Assembly (NCBI RefSeq): GCF_026210795.1
Contig: NC_089429.1
Location: 3,100,001 to 3,164,000 of the forward strand
Length of the DNA stretch: 64,000 nt
Reading direction: 5' to 3'
Source: Rhizophagus irregularis
Lineage: Eukaryota; Glomeromycota; Glomeromycetes; Glomerales; Glomeraceae
Program-made: the position numbers and the translations under genes
Notes under the pieces: model-generated
What the model saw: only the letters and a program-made list of their open reading frames with translations
The model's database searches: none
Told to the model about the DNA's origin: nothing
Part shown: positions 46,760 to 57,164 of the stretch, one piece after another
How the letters are laid out: every line of letters starts with the position of its first letter
How positions within the stretch are numbered: the first letter of the stretch is position 1

Positions 46760-47560
46760 TTATTTATTAGAAAAAAGTTAAAAGCCAGAATGCAGAAAGC
46801 GCGTAGTAAAGCTATAGGAATAATAGACAGTTGTAGAAAAGAATATGCAGATTTAGTGAATACATCAACTCAATTATTAGAAAGATCATCACTATAAGCA
46901 AGTACTTTAATTAAAGTAATAGAAAGATTAGAAGAGCACAAAAGATCTCAAATAATGAGTCAAAGAAAATAATTTTATTATTTCAACAGTTTAGGTAAGA
47001 AGGAATTATTAATAAATCAATGCCAAAGGGTAATCAAAGAAATACAATTTGTGGCAATTGAGATAGAAAAGTTAGGTAAAAAAGCTTTAATTGCTGATAA
47101 CAAGACAGATAATTCAGCATGCAAGGCTAAGGGATAAGTTGATGGAGGGCAATTAGAGGATGATTCAAGAATAAGACCATCATTATCAAGGGCCATCCAA
47201 GTAGAAGCCATAGAAAAAGAAATTTCTGCTGAATTATTAATAAAAGATTCATCAATGTATAAAACAAAAGTGGATGTTAGAAGGATCGTAAGGGCAGTGA
47301 CATTTATTACGTAATATCCATTTACTATAAGCCCATACTCCTCCACCCCCATGTAATATGAAAAATCTTACGTTACACTTATATGTTATATGACCTTTAA
47401 ATACCCTCCCACCCCCTAAAATATTACGTAATAAATGTTACTACCCTAACCAAGTCAGCATTAATTTTTAAAGGTTAAGAAGTAGTATTCAAAAGAGGTT
47501 TTAAAAGGTTAAAATGAGTTTTAACCAATAAAGTAACATATCCTAGGAAGGAGAACAAAA
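46760..47560 (+). pseudogene. Decayed coding remnant, unidentified
   Basis: Plus-strand stretches read like protein between stops: RSKAIGIIDSCRKEYADLV, TLIKVIERLEEHKRSQ, INQCQRVIKEIQFVAIEIEK and SLSRAIQVEAIEKEISAELL. They are helical and charged, with at least four stops. The element at 47568 appears to split this region from 49690-49960. No family recognised. Confidence 0.35.
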
Positions 47561-47567
47561 AATAGAG

Positions 47568-49679
47568 CTCTGAATTTGACCTGACAGATCAGGTAACCTG
47601 ACGGTTTAACCCAAAAAATTCAGGTCAAGTAGCAGATTTAATGACCTGTTCTTGGGTTGGGTCGGTCGCAATTGGAGTATACGATCTGACCCGAGTTGCC
47701 TGGCAATATTGTGGTCGAAAATAAGATGTTTCAGCATTTTATATATATAAAAAATGCTAAACTGCCCTGAATCTGATGTTTTTTCATTAAAAATAATTAC
47801 AAAAATGTCTTTTTTTATTAAAAATGGCAGGTTTGATTAAAGAAATAAAAAAATGTTTTTTTATTAAAAAATGTCAAACCTGACGTTTTTTATTAAAAAA
47901 AATAAAAAAAATCATTTCTTTAATTAAGAAATGTCAGGTTCAACGTTTTTCATTAAAAGAAACAAAAAAAACAAAAAAATCATTTTTTTAATTAAAAAAT
48001 GTCAAACCTAACATTTTTTATTAAAAATTTCTTTAATTAAAAAATGTCAAACCTGACATTTTTTATTAAAAATTTCTTTAATTAAAAAATGTTGAACCTG
48101 ACGTTTTTTATTAAAAGAAACAAAAAAAATTACAGTCAACTCTCTTTATAGTCACACATTTGGGACAGTCCATATTTGGTGATTATAAAGAGATGTGACT
48201 ATATAAAAAATTTCTTATATTTGTATATCATAATTCCGGCCAAAAATTAACATAATTTTAGCCAGAATTATACTTAAAACTTTATTGTATCGTAACATCG
48301 CCAATATTAATCGTAGAGAGATGATCTTACCGCCATTCGATTCGTCTTGATAAGACGGTTCTAATGGTATAAAATACGTCAAAATCCAATCACTAGATTA
48401 ATTTCCGAAATTAAAAAAATATTAATGGTTTTTGTGTAATAACTCTGTCAATATTGATCCTAGAAAGACGATCTTACTGCCATTAAATTCGTCTTGATGA
48501 GACGAATCTAATGGTATAAGATACATCGAAATCCAATCACTAGATCAATTTCCGAAATTAAAAAATATTAAATGGTTTTTAAGTTATAACTCCGTCAATA
48601 TTGATCACAGAGAGATGAGCTTACCACCATTCGATTCGTCTCGATGAGGCGATTCCAACGAGCTATAAATCGTCTTTTTACAATTACTAGGTACCGAGAA
48701 ATCTAGCAAAATGTTAAATGGCGCAGTAAACGTAAATCAAGAAATATTATAATGCCAATGTTTAACATTTTGTTGAATAACTCGTCAGCCAGTGATCGGA
48801 AAAGGATAAAACTACCACCATTCGATTCGTCTCAGTGAGACGATTCTAACAAGCTATGATACATCTTTGTACGATTATTAGATGCCAAGTTATTTAATAT
48901 ATTCTTTATATAACTGTGATTATAAACAGTTCTTTTTAATATAAGATTTTTGAGGATAGGTGTGATAGTGACTATAGATAGATTGTGACTATATAGGATA
49001 GATTTTAATAATAAAGTGTTTTGAACATTCAACTGGTGTGACTATATAGTAGAATGTGACTATAACGAAAGTGACTATAGAGGGAGTTGACTGTATTTCT
49101 TTAATTAAAAAATGTTGAACCTGACATTTTCTATTAAAAGAAACAAAAAAAATTATTTCTTTAATTAAAAAATGTTGAACCTGACGTTTTTTATTAAAAG
49201 AAACAAAAAAAATATTTCTTTAATTAAAAAATGTTGAACCTGACGTTTTTTATTAAAAGAAACAAAAAAAAATTATTTCTTTAATTAAAAAATGTTGAAC
49301 CTGACATTTTTTATTAAAAGAAAAACAAAAAAAACGTTTCTTTAATTAAAAAATGACAAATCTGACATTTTTTATAAAAGAAAAAAAAAAATGTTTCTTT
49401 AATTAAAAAATGTTGAACCTGACATTTTTTTATTAAAAGAAACAAAAAAAATACATTTTGGCATAATAAAAAGTGCTGAAACGTACTTTTCAATAAAATA
49501 ATTGTAAAAAAAAAATGTTCAGCATTTTTTCTTATAATTTGATATATAAAAAACTCTGAAATGTTTATATTGGGTTAACGGGTCAGGTCAGGTGACCTGT
49601 GATATTTGAATCAGGTTACCAAATTCATGACTTGCCTTAGGTCAGATCAAGTCAATTATCTGACCCTAACTTGAAGCTC
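47568..49679. mobile_element. Inverted-repeat element with internal ~57-bp array
   Basis: Outer ends GAGCTCTGAA... and ...TTGAAGCTC, with GGTCAGGTCANNTGACC-like subterminal words on both sides, bracket an array of AATTAAAAAATGTTGAACCT / GACGTTTTTTATTAAAAG units (47790-48130 and 49096-49450). The flanks AACAAAAAATA and AACAAAGAAATA may be a diverged target duplication. The array is split by the pogo-like MITE at 48133. Confidence 0.55.
48133..49093. mobile_element. pogo/Tigger-type (Tc1-mariner) non-autonomous element, TA TSD
   Basis: Ends CAGTCAACTCTCTTTATAGT and its inverse (ACTATAGAGGGAGTTGACTG) with TA on both sides (48131-48132, 49094-49095). CAGT-AACTC-TATA ends and TA duplications are typical of the pogo group. 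The interior has four degenerate ~150-bp repeats (48290-48900) containing CGATTCGTCTCGATGAGACG-like palindromes. No transposase. Confidence 0.85.
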
Positions 49680-49689
49680 TAACAAAGAA

Positions 49690-49960
49690 ATAGGAAGTTC
49701 AGCTGTAAACACTTTAGTATTTTTAGTAGGATAGGCAACTGTATTTATAGAGAGTGAAACTTGAAGAAAACAATGTTTGCTAATACAGCGCTGTCTGATT
49801 TCTGACATAATAGTGTATTCAAAAACATTACAGGAGTATTTAGGACAGGGATTAAAAAATAAGAAATCATTAGGGTGGGATACCAATAAGACATGATGGC
49901 AAAACCTTTCTTTATTTGAGTAGGAGGCATGCCAGAAATCAGCTGATTTGAAAGGGGGTG
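49690..49960 (+). pseudogene. Second part of the unidentified decayed coding region
   Basis: The plus frame reads KEIGSSAVNTLVFLVG, LLIQRCLISDIIVYSKTLQE and EYLGQGLKNKKSLGWDTNKT with stops between. It may continue the remnant at 46760-47560. Confidence 0.3.
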
Positions 49961-50050
49961 GGGGGAGTCAAGCTTCAGATCAGGTCTATATATATCACGT
50001 GACATTTATATATCTAAATATAAATATAATTAATTTAATTATTTTTATAT

Positions 50051-50376
50051 AATTATTATAATGCGATTATCTTGACTTCTAGTGATCCAATTTTAATAAA
50101 CTTTTTTTTAATTTATAGCTCTCATTTAGCTCTACAAATCTAGCTTTACAAAACAAAAAAAAGTTTGTTCAAATTGAATTACTAAAAGCAAAGACATTTG
50201 TATTTACATAATAATAATTATTATAATGCAATTATCTTGACTTCTAGTGATCCAATTTTAATAAACTTTTTTTTAATTTATAGCTCTCATTTAGTTCTAC
50301 AAATCTAGCTTTATAAAACAAAAAAAAGTTTGTTCAAATTGAATCACTAGAAGCCAAGATAATAATATTTAATAGT
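50051..50376. repeat. Two tandem ~165-bp fold-back modules
   Basis: Both units contain TTGACTTCTAGTGATCCAAT, then TAATAAACTTTTTTTT, a centre AGCTCTCATTTAG.TCTACAA, and the inverted half AGTTTGTTCAAATTGAAT, CACTAGAAG. Same plan as the modules at 9358 and 54578. Confidence 0.75.
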
Positions 50377-50636
50377 AATAATTTTTTTAGCCAATCAGAT
50401 TTCAATCAGGTAGGGATGGGGGTTAACTGTTAAGGCTACTAATTGAGAGAAATCAGCTAATTTCTGGCACGCCCCTAGGAGACACATATTCAGCCAACAG
50501 TAAAAGTTTGAGTAATGTGATCATAGGTAAGAGTATACTTCTCAGTAGAATTAAAAAGTCAATGTCAAAATATTACAGCATAATCAAAAACAATTACGTC
50601 AGTACAAATGTTTACTAATAAAACATATAATTATGG

Positions 50637-50975
50637 TGAAGGGATTTTAGTTCATTATATAATTTTTTTCTTTACACGAACACGTATACAAAATACAAAA
50701 AAACGTGACGCGTCTTATGTACCCCTAAAAATTAAAATTACACGACATAAACTATTGTAATTTACTTTTATAATTCATTACTTTTATTTTAAATTTTTAT
50801 GGCATTAAAAATTACGACATTACCAGCCTAATTATAGTATTACGATCTAATTACAGCATTACGACCCAATTACAGCATTACAGTCTAATTACAGTATTAC
50901 GAAAAGTGTTGTAACTGTAATGCTGTATGCTGTAATATTACGGCATCAGCTAATCAATTACGGCTAACATCTTTA
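50637..50975. mobile_element. Single end of the TAAAGATGTTAGCCG MITE family
   Basis: The right end reads GGCTAACATCTTTA (50975). The whole 340 bp is the near-identical reverse complement of 54840-55178. Tandem words of CTAATTACAGCATTACGAC type lie inside. The other end was not found to the left. Confidence 0.65.
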
Positions 50976-51106
50976 GTTAGGAATCCTCTCATCAAGATGA
51001 ATCTAATGATATAAATTTTATTAAAATCAAGGATAACGAAATTTTAAAATACCCCTATAATATGCAACTTTTGAAAAATTTTAATATAAACTTTATGCAA
51101 ACTCAA

Positions 51107-52250
51107 ATGTAAGTTGTTCCCTTAATGTTTCGTTTGCGACATCATTACCCGGACTTATATGCGGATGATTCTTTGTGTCCAAATTGCGGTATCTTTATGG
51201 AAACCCTTGAACACTTTTTTACATACTCTCCGGATGCCGACTCCAGTCTGGTTGAGAATAGTTCTCCTCTTATATCTTGTCAACGTATTCTTCTGGAACT
51301 AATGGATCAATTTTTAAATTGTCTTGCTCGAAAGGCTTCATTTTCTCCTAAAGCCCGTCAGAACTTAGATTCTCTCCTTTTTCAACTAAAAGCTCTTTTC
51401 TCTGTTGGTTTCTCATCTCTTCAACAATACTCTGAATCCTCTTCTTTTACTGGACTTTGGTTCCTCTAAGGCTTCATTTCACGTGATCTTTCTTCTTTAA
51501 TTATTTCCAGCTCCAGACTACCTTGGCGTATCACAGGTCGAAATTAGTTAATTAGAGTATCAATAGGTTATCAATAGGTTATCAATCGGCTATCAATAGG
51601 CTACCCTATTGGTAGCCTATTGAACTTGCGCCATAATCCGTCACCAATCGGGCAGGCTGATTGATAACCTATTGATAACCTATTAATACCTTATTGATAA
51701 CCAATTTGATAAAAATACCAATAGGATACTAATAGGTTATCAATAAGTTATTAATTGGCTAACAATCAGCCTGCCCGATTGGTGATGGATTATGGCGCAA
51801 GTTCAATAGGCTACCAATAGGGTAGCCTATTAATAGCCGATTGATAACCTATTGATAACCTATTGATACCCTATTTAACTAATTTCGACCTGTGCGTTCC
51901 GCCTGCAATATTATTTCAAGGAATTTTCTCAAATTACATCATGAGATTTACCACTAACTTTGGCGTCCTAGATGTAAGATGAAATTTCTTAAAGATAAGG
52001 CGTTGGATATTACGCCTGCCTTTTTCGCATGACCAGAAGTTCTGATTTTACTAATTTTCACTACGACACCTCTCCGGTGACCTCTTCCCTGACCAACGAG
52101 TCTCCTTCTCCGCTTCAGGCTTTTGAATGGTCCTTACTTGGTATTTTTTGGACGCATTCTGCTATAATTCGAGGTATGAATTGGCTTAACAACCTCTCAG
52201 ATTTTCTGAAGAGTCAAACAGTTTTCGTCTGATTTAGTGTCTTGGCTTAC
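51107..52250 (+). pseudogene. LINE 3' remnant with RVT zinc-binding motif
   Basis: The frame 51125-51469 reads RLRHHYPDLYADDSLCPNCG and METLEHFF, the C-terminal zinc-binding region that follows RT/RNase H in fungal LINEs, then FISRDLSSLIISSSRLPW. A MITE (51532-51894) interrupts it; reading resumes with WTHSAIIRGMNWLNNL (about 52150-52200). A probable 3' UTR follows to about 52460. Stops and shifts occur throughout. Confidence 0.6.
51532..51894. mobile_element. Fold-back MITE, ends CACAGGTCGAAA (copy 1)
   Basis: An almost complete palindrome of 363 bp: CACAGGTCGAAATTAGTTAA inverted at the other end, arms with TATCAATAGGTTATCAATAG and GCGCCATAATCCGTCACCAA. CGT occurs on both outer sides (2 bp away on the left), suggesting a 3-bp duplication. 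It lies in LINE debris. Confidence 0.8.
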
Positions 52251-52459
52251 TGGATTGTAGGGTAGGATGGATTGGACTTGGGTAGTTGATCCAAAACTTT
52301 GCTTTTGTAGGTTTAAAGTTGAGATATACAAATTTAGGTTTTATAGTTTAGTTTCTTTTCTATATGTATAAATTTGTGCGACTATTTGTTTTTAGTTAGA
52401 TATTTATTTTATTTTTACTTCTCTTTGTAATGTACGAATAAATCTTAATAAAATCACTA

Positions 52460-53080
52460 TTAGAATCTCAAATATAAGTTGTATCAGTATTATTTGGGTC
52501 TTACTATAAGTAAGAGTTCAAATAAATTATCTAGAGAAGAGGTGAGATAATTTCTCCTTGATTGATACTAATACAAATCTGATAAAAAGGAGAATCATCA
52601 TAACAAGTGAGGATTTTGTTATTTCACCTAGTAAAGAAATTAAGAATAAATTGCATTAAAAGTGCAGGAATATGAAGTTTAATTAAGAAGTTTCTGATTA
52701 TCAGAAGAATTATGTTTGTGTTTAAGGATTGGAATCAATTTAATCAAAAATCGAATCTTAAGAATCGATTTGACGAATTAATTTTTGATTTCAATTATAG
52801 CTGATTGTAAAATTGTAAGACCACCCTATGATTTTTTAATTTGAAAATTTGATATTTTGAATTTTTAAAAAATAAGTAAAAAATCAAATTAAAAACCTGT
52901 TTATTCAACTCTTTAAATAAAAATAGAAAATAAATTACTTTAAAATCTTTATTAATTTTAAGGAGTTAAAGTTATTGCCAAAATAGGTATTTAAACTTGC
53001 TTTTTTACTAATTCTTGAAATATTTAAAATATCAAATTTTCAAATTGAAAATCATAGGGTGGTCTTACAATTTTGCAATC
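52460..53080. other. Intergenic with an inverted pair around 52800-53085
   Basis: AATTGTAAGACCACCCTATG (about 52808) and CATAGGGTGGTCTTACAATT (about 53053) are perfect inverted copies about 230 bp apart, a probable MITE of about 275 bp (52798-53085). Otherwise no gene. Confidence 0.6.
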
Positions 53081-53085
53081 TGCTG

Positions 53086-53650
53086 TAACTGATTTTTCAT
53101 CTGTAACTATTTTACGCGAATTCCATACTTCATTTTCCAATTTTTTCCCAATTTCTTTCCATCTATCATCCGTCCAGTCTAATTTTAGTTGTATAATATC
53201 TGTTATATGATTTATATTTAATAATAATTTTAAAAAAAGTAACTGGGCAATTTAGGTAAAATTTCAATTAAAGATTTAATTGAATCATCAATATTATTTG
53301 TATTATTAAATTCATTAAGATTTAAATAATGTGTATTATCTTTAGGATTATAATATTCATACTTTAAAAGTGTTTCAGATGGAGTATATAAAAATTTTAA
53401 AGCTGAAACTAACATAGAAGCGAGAATTATTTCTTTTTTTCTTCTGTTTCAGTATCTGCTACATATGTAAGCCACTGAGCTAATAATTTTAAACTTTTGG
53501 ATGTATCTTCTTTATGCAATTTATGTTATTCACAAGTTGTTTTTCATTTGCCAGAACCAGATCGACAGTTTAAATGCCTACCATAAGATTTATAACAATT
53601 ATAACAAATATATCGAATTGTTGAAACATCATCAAAAATTCGCTGGGAGA
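53086..53650 (-). pseudogene. Decayed gene with a Cys-His finger, unidentified
   Basis: Minus reading: RYICYNCYKSYGRHLNCRS (a C-x2-C...H..C knuckle-like motif, about 53610-53555), a stop, then KEDTSKSLKLLAQWLTYVAD, MLVSALKFLYTPSETLLKYE and, after a shift near 53235, LKLDWTDDRWKEIGKKLENE. At least two stops and one frameshift. The MITE-like inverted pair at 52798-53085 cuts the C-terminus. Confidence 0.45.
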
Positions 53651-53790
53651 TACCTTGGTATTCGTGTACTGCATTACATGTATAGAGACCAACACATGAA
53701 ATTTGGATATATTTTTCCCACATTTTCTATAAATGATCTTTACATCCAATTTCATGGCTAAAGAAATGAAAATTTTTAGAACACAATAAG

Positions 53791-54429
53791 AGGACCCCGG
53801 ACATCATATATATAACTCATAACTGATCTACACAAATTTAAGTACTTTTTGCTCCTGCTAAAATAGACTTAATTTGCTAAAAATCAAATTATCACATTTC
53901 AAATCTATACTAATTTGCTAAAACTCAAAATATGAGTTAATAATCTTTTTTTTATTATCAATAAAAAAATAAATGATTAATATAAATTAAACTGCCAATT
54001 TTTATAATTAAAATATATAGATTATAGATAAAATAATAATTAATAAAAATAATAAATTAAATAAATAATTATTAAAAAATAAAATGTTGCGAAACTAAAC
54101 GGATGGTTTTTGGCCCGCATTATGCTTAATTTTGGCCGGAATTATACTTAATTTTGGCCAAAATATGACCCGGATCTGAAACTAATATTTTTAAAAATAT
54201 TATTTATAAAGTTAAAAACAAAGGATAAGTTAAATTTAAAAAAAAGTACCAATTTGCTCAAATATAAAATATGACTTTGTAAAATCAATACAATTTGCTA
54301 AAACTCATAATTATGACTATTAATTAATTTTCAATCAATTTGCTCTTTCTAAAATTATGAGTTTAACCTAATTTTGATTGAATTTGCTAAAACTCAAATG
54401 TGAGTTATATATATGATGTCCAGGGTCCT
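53791..54429. mobile_element. hAT-type MITE, ends AGGACCCCGGACATC, perfect 8-bp TSD ACAATAAG
   Basis: Left AGGACCCCGGACATCATATA and right TATATGATGTCCAGGGTCCT are inverted. ACAATAAG occurs at 53783-53790 and 54430-54437. The interior is made of TTTGCTAAAACTCA/ATATGAGT words plus one GGCCGGAATTATACTTAA block. No coding. Confidence 0.9.
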
Positions 54430-54496
54430 ACAATAAGCAACATCAGCAGCTAATTTCACTTAGTTTAAAATTTCGCAATTGTTTTGTAAATGCATT

Positions 54497-54791
54497 AGGA
54501 CTCCAGATATCTCCAAAACAGGTCATAAGTCACATTTTCAGCAGATTGGCCCATTTTTCAGGAGTTTAAAAAATCATTTTTTGTAAATATCTCAGCATCT
54601 AGTAGGCCAATTTTGATGAACTTTTTTTAAATTGTAGAGCTAAATGGGGGCTACAAAATAAAAAAAGTTCATTAAAATTGAATCACTGGATGCTGTGATA
54701 TTTACAAAAAACGATTTTTTGAGTTTTAGCAAAAAGGGGTGTTTTTGGTCAAAAGTCCATTATGACCTTTATATTAGATATTCGGGGTCCT
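54497..54791. mobile_element. hAT-type MITE, ends AGGACYCC, perfect 8-bp TSD AATGCATT, holding a fold-back module
   Basis: Ends AGGACTCCAGATATCT and AGATATTCGGGGTCCT are inverted; AATGCATT at 54489-54496 and 54792-54799. The centre (54578-54715) is an inverted module (ATATCTCAGCATCTAGTAGG ... CACTGGATGCTGTGATAT). The terminal octamer is shared with the MITE at 53791. Confidence 0.9.
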
Positions 54792-54839
54792 AATGCATTA
54801 TGATTTTTTTGATCATAATTAAAATGATTCATATACACC

Positions 54840-56456
54840 TAAAGATGTTAGCCGTAATTGATTGGCTGATGCCGTAATATTACAGCATACAGCATTACAG
54901 TTATGACACTTTTCGTAATACTGTAATTAGGCCGTAATGCTATAATTGGGTCGTAATGCTGTAATTAGGTCGTAATGCTATAATTAGGCTGTAATGTCGT
55001 AATTTTTAATGGCATAAAAATTTAAAATAAAAGTAATGAATTATAAAAGTAAATTACAATAGTTTATATGTCGTGTAATTTTAATTTTTAGGGGGTACAT
55101 AAGACGCATCGCATTTTTTTTTGTATTTTGTATACGCGTTTGTGTAAAGAAAAAAATTATATAATGAACCAAAATCCCTAGGGATGAGCATAGCGGACAT
55201 CCCTATTTTATCACAATACTGTTGTCGATCATTTGCCGATCATTTATTCAATTATCACATAATATAAATACCGTTGCTAAAAAAATTTACATAATAATAT
55301 ATGCTTAAATTTCACAAATAACTTAAATTTAGTTTTAATTTATTGTGTATTAAATTTCATTAGAAACTTTTTAGCTTTTATTATTATTTGGCATATATTT
55401 ATTCATTTTACGAAATTATTCACTAATTATGTTACTAATAAAAAACCTGCATTATGAATCAGATCACTGCATTATTTTTTTTATAGATTCTACATAATAT
55501 AAAGAATATTTGTGCAAATTCTTAAGTTTCGCACTCGCATATTCATCTTCGCACTTTAATTTTTGTCTGATGATCGGCAATAATTAGTGAATTATCATAA
55601 ACAAATAATATATTTATAATATTATTAAAAATTGTGCTAATAATTATATAATTAAAATCATATAATAATTTAGTGTTTTTACTTAGATTCCATTATTTTT
55701 TTGCCACATTATTTGAAAAATATTTGTGATTTTGCAATAAGTTTTTAAAATCCGGAATTAGTGATCAGTAAATGATCGGCAAGGTGATATGAGCATGTCC
55801 GCTATGCTCTAGGGATGGGTGGTCGGGGGTGGAAGGTAGGAAATATTAAGTTTTTTTCAAAAAATTTATATTAAATTAGTATAATATCTTTAATAATTAG
55901 ATGATTTTATGCATAATTTACATATAAACTTTTTTACAAAAAAAAAATATTATTATTATTATTATTGATATTATTTACCCCTTAAAATTGAAATTACACG
56001 GTCACATATTTCCTAAAATCCGAAATCCGAAATCCGAAATATAATTCCGGCCGAAATTAACGTAATTTCACTTAAACATGTAATTTCAGCCGAAAATCAT
56101 AATTCAGCCAAAACGGGAATGCAGATCATTCCTTTTTTGGCGATAGCCGTTCCACAAAAATTGATTTTAGTGGGAACGACACTGGAATTTTGTGCAACAA
56201 CACTTTCCTTTTTAGGATATTTGTTAATTTCTGCTAAAATTAAGTGCATAATTCTGGCCGAAATTACATACGTAATTTCGGAATTACGGCATTACGGATT
56301 AGTTACGGCATTAAGACCTAATTACAGTATTACGACCTAATTATGGCATTACAACCTAATTACAGCATTACAACTTTTGCTTTTTAATGTAGATAGGTTG
56401 CAACCTATTACATACAACACTGTGTCTTAATATTACAGTTACGGCTAACATCTTTA
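54840..56456. mobile_element. TAAAGATGTTAGCCG MITE, with a second MITE nested inside
   Basis: Ends TAAAGATGTTAGCCGTAA and its inverse at 56456. Just inside both ends lie tandem TAATTACAG(C/T)ATTACGACC words. Interrupted by 55187-55808. No clear target duplication. Same terminus as 36504-36887 (which has an 8-bp duplication) and 50975. Confidence 0.65.
55187..55808. mobile_element. MULE-type MITE, ends AGCATAGCGGACAT, perfect 9-bp TSD CTAGGGATG
   Basis: Left AGCATAGCGGACATCC and right ATGTCCGCTATGCT are inverted. CTAGGGATG occurs at 55178-55186 and 55809-55817. A 9-bp duplication fits Mutator-like elements. Words GATCATTTGCCGATCATT and inverses lie subterminally. No coding. Confidence 0.85.
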
Positions 56457-56521
56457 GTATTTTATATTTCATTTCAGTTTGTATATTTTAATTTTAATTA
56501 TATTTATTGTAATTTTATGAT

Positions 56522-57013
56522 CACAGGTCGAAAAGTGAAAAATCAGGCATCAATCAGTCACCAATCAGTCACCAATCAAATATCTGATTGGTGACCGATT
56601 GGTGACTGATTGACATTTTCGCCAAATACTGTCACCAATCAGGCAGTTTGCTAACTTTTGATCCAGTGATCAGAAAAGAATGAAATATAGCTCATTGGAA
56701 TCGTTTCGACAAGACGAATCTAATGGTAGTAAAATCGCATTTCTAGGATTAATAGTTAATAAAAAATTAAATAAAATATAAATGATACATTTTTATTTTT
56801 ATATTTTACTTAATTTATCATCATGTATTAATCCTAGAAATGCGATTTTACTACCATTAGATTTGTCATGTTGAGACAATTCCAATGAGCTATATTTCAT
56901 TCTTTTCCGATCACTGGATCAAAAGTTAGCAAACTGCCTGATTGGTGACACTATTTGGCGAAAATGCCAATCAGGTAATGATTGGTGCCTGATTTTTCAC
57001 TTTTCGACCTGTG
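56522..57013. mobile_element. Fold-back MITE, ends CACAGGTCGAAA (copy 2), 3-bp TSD GAT
   Basis: Ends CACAGGTCGAAAAGTG and its inverse, with GAT at 56519-56521 and 57014-57016. Arms include CACCAATCAG repeats, GGATCAAAAGTTAGCAAACT, and a GACGAATCTAATGGTAGTAA block related to the repeats inside the pogo-like element at 48133. Confidence 0.85.
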
Positions 57014-57164
57014 GATAATACTAAATGTTTTTTATTTTCTTTTTGAAGAGTTTTATGATACAGTATATTGATATTATTCTGGAAATCAAGTATTTTTTTT
57101 AAAAAAGTTTTGGGATTAAGCAAAGTTATTCAAAAAAGGTTGTAAATTACACATTTATAATATT

